This document shows, one piece after another, positions 62,051 to 64,000 of a stretch of 64,000 bases of DNA. Source of the stretch: Anoplolepis gracilipes (lineage: Eukaryota > Arthropoda > Insecta > Hymenoptera > Formicidae). The position numbers and the translations under genes are program-made. The stretch lies in NCBI RefSeq assembly GCF_047496725.1, contig NC_132977.1, positions 2,849,001-2,913,000 on the forward strand. Direction: 5' to 3'. The notes beneath the pieces are model-generated. The model was not told where the DNA came from and did no database searches. It saw only the letters and a program-made list of their open reading frames with translations. The stretch's first letter is position 1, and each line of letters opens with the position of its first letter.

Positions 62051-62536
62051 CCTACACCACGATATATTGCGGGAATATCGTTTTGCAAGATTGGAATATT
62101 GCATGCTTACCTTAATATAGGTATGTCAAAACAATATTGTGTAATAATTCTGTAATGATGCTGATATATTATAAATCGTATTTCATATATATTTCTGCAA
62201 CGTAAATCCAATTTACAAGATATTTACAAGATATTGAAGAATATTTCTTCGGTTTTAGATACTCTTATGAAAAAAAAACTTGAAATCGGAATAGATAACA
62301 CATAGTGCGTCACATAACGGTAAACGAACATACGATATTATTTCATTATAGCAGTAATATGTTGCAATATCTCCAATAAAATATTAAATATATTTAATAT
62401 TTTATTGGAGATATTGCAAAATATTAAATGTATTAAATATTAATATTTGCACAATATTGCTGCAATATTAGTATAATAATATGTCGCAATATTGAAATAT
62501 TTATGCAATATTTTAGCAATATTTCGTGTTGTAGGG
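62051..62536. mobile_element. TIR element with an internal perfect palindrome
   Basis: The ends CCCTACACCACGATATATTGC and GCAATATTTCGTGTTGTAGGG are imperfect inverted repeats of about 21 bp. The inside is filled with GCAATATT/AATATTGC motifs in both orientations and has an exact 58-bp palindrome at 62,362-62,419. There is no coding frame. Superfamily not assigned. Confidence 0.55.
62362..62419. repeat. Perfect 58-bp palindrome
   Basis: Two exact 29-bp arms meet with no spacer; each outer end reads TTGCAATATCTCCAATAAAA on its own strand. It would extrude as a hairpin. Confidence 0.85.
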
Positions 62537-63765
62537 GTATAATTGTAAAAAAAATTAGATATTGAAATACTTCTGTGACTTAAGTAAGAAGAAAATATTG
62601 TATAATATATTGTATAAATAATGTATAATATATAATATATCCTCTTAAGAAAATATTAAAAAAAAATACTATAGTCTGTAAAATATAAAAAAAAATATTT
62701 TATTTATGTAGTTATAGAAAAATTTCTTTATTTCACTTTGTAGTTTATCTAAAATCAAAATATATTAAAAAAGGAATATAAATATAACAATAAAATATAT
62801 GTATAATTAAATAATAAGAAATAATATAAAAAATATAATAAAATATAAAAAAATGAAAGAAAATATTTATATAAAAAAACACGCACATTGTTTTGAAATA
62901 AAATTTATTTACATTTATTTAAAATATATATAAATATGTATCTTAAATAAATATAAATAAATTTTCTATATTTCTAAATAATGGCTCTCTCTGCTTTCTT
63001 TCCACATAAATATAACGTGTCTTTAATTCAGCAAACCCGCACTTATCGCACCTTTATTAGTCGTCCCATATACACGCCTAATCTTGTGCGTATGTGTACA
63101 GTGGATGTTTGCGAATACGTGGAAGAACAATGACGATTAGGCACAGCAGCGAGACGACAACATACGGACGACAATTAAACGGGTTCCCGACTGCTGCTTG
63201 TTATCATATATAATGGACGACGCGCCGGTCGCATAATCCACGCGCAGGGACATACTAATGTAAAAGCACGTCGGATAACAACGCACGAACGTACCAATGA
63301 ATAGAAACGCAGGCCAAATAAACGAATCGAAGGTTTGCGTCCGACTAGCGCGACATGTATCCGCCGCAAAAGTCCAGTGTCCACTGTAACGTCGTCGTAA
63401 GAATGCGTTTAATAGGATCGCGGGAAAGGAAGATACAGGGTGTCCCGAAGAAGAATGCGCGTTTGATCGTGTTTCATAAAATTAAAATGTTCTGTAGAGT
63501 ATATCTCTCGAGTATTTTTAAATTTTAGACAAAAAATAAATGTTTCTCAAAGAATATGCGTTTAAAATATGTATATAAAAAAGTTTATATAAAACGTATA
63601 TGAATATATTTATTTAAATTAATAATAAATTGATATATTAAAGAAATATTTTAAGTTTGTAAATAGATCTTATTTTAAATAATAGCTTTTTGTTTTTGTA
63701 CAAATTAATCTGGAAGCTTTAAAATTATCTTTGTAAATATCAAAATTTACAGAAATTTAAAAATA

Positions 63766-63809
<44 letters not shown>

Positions 63810-64000
63810 TTACAAATATTATACGATATTACAACGTTGTATTTATTAGATTATTTCATCAGTTTAAAAGTAAGTATAGAGTAATTGACAGTTCAGTTTT
63901 AACAAGATGGCAATTTTTTTATTTTTATTGTATATGTAAATAGCAAAAATATAATCTTCAATTAATTCAATCGTAAACATTGACAGAATTTTAATTTAAT
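62537..64000. other. AT-rich end of the window, no gene supported
   Basis: A less AT-rich island at 63,000-63,460 ends with ACAGGGTGTCCCG, a string often seen at insect transposon ends, but no partner end was found. A TA microsatellite lies at 63,771-63,803. The minus-strand frame 63,175-63,384 is not recognisable. Confidence 0.45.

Noticed and set aside
63437..63450. ACAGGGTGTCCCG as a transposon end
   Set aside because: No matching inverted end or target duplication found in the window.

Overview
The window is AT-rich eukaryotic DNA with short spliced exons, abundant miniature inverted-repeat elements and a Penelope-type retroelement. It almost certainly comes from an ant. The two intact genes have the exon layout, signal peptides, six-cysteine pattern and short motifs of the Sol i 2/Sol i 4 venom-allergen family, which is distantly related to odorant-binding proteins. 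That points to a fire ant (Solenopsis) or a close myrmicine relative. The species call is inference; no database was searched.

Layout. (1) 1-4,900: noncoding, AT-rich. (2) 4,925-8,728: gene 1, complete with five exons. A 0.9 kb palindromic element sits in intron 1 and a hairpin in intron 2. (3) 7,879-48,348: three head-to-tail units of about 13.5 kb, each starting inside intron 4 of gene 1 and so each carrying gene 1 exon 5. Units A (7,879-21,375) and B (21,376-34,860) carry a 5'-truncated copy of gene 2 (exons 3-5 only), a hAT-like element, a 5'-truncated Penelope-like element and an LTR-like segment at the unit junction. Unit C (34,861-48,348) lacks the last two but keeps the only complete gene 2 (40,752-44,106). 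(4) 48,349-64,000: AT-rich noncoding DNA with GC-richer islands, several inverted-repeat elements and one convincing minus-strand exon (57,203-57,276) of an unrelated gene.

History read from the sequence. Gene 1 and gene 2 share exon phases and recognisable intron sequence, so they are old tandem duplicates. A 2.8 kb microhomology deletion removed the promoter and exons 1-2 from an A-type unit, and the Penelope element inserted there. Unequal crossing-over then made unit B, whose left part matches C and whose right part matches A. The switch lies between about 24,655 and 24,710. Between the truncated and intact gene 2 copies I count 14 exon differences in 260 nt, 12 of them amino-acid-changing, against about 13 in the 643-nt intron 3, which suggests diversifying selection.

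The two complete genes probably encode small secreted venom proteins driven by similar TATA promoters. All exon junctions in the array are phase-compatible, so splicing from gene 1 into downstream exon sets is possible but unproven. I found no CRISPR array, tRNA or rRNA.
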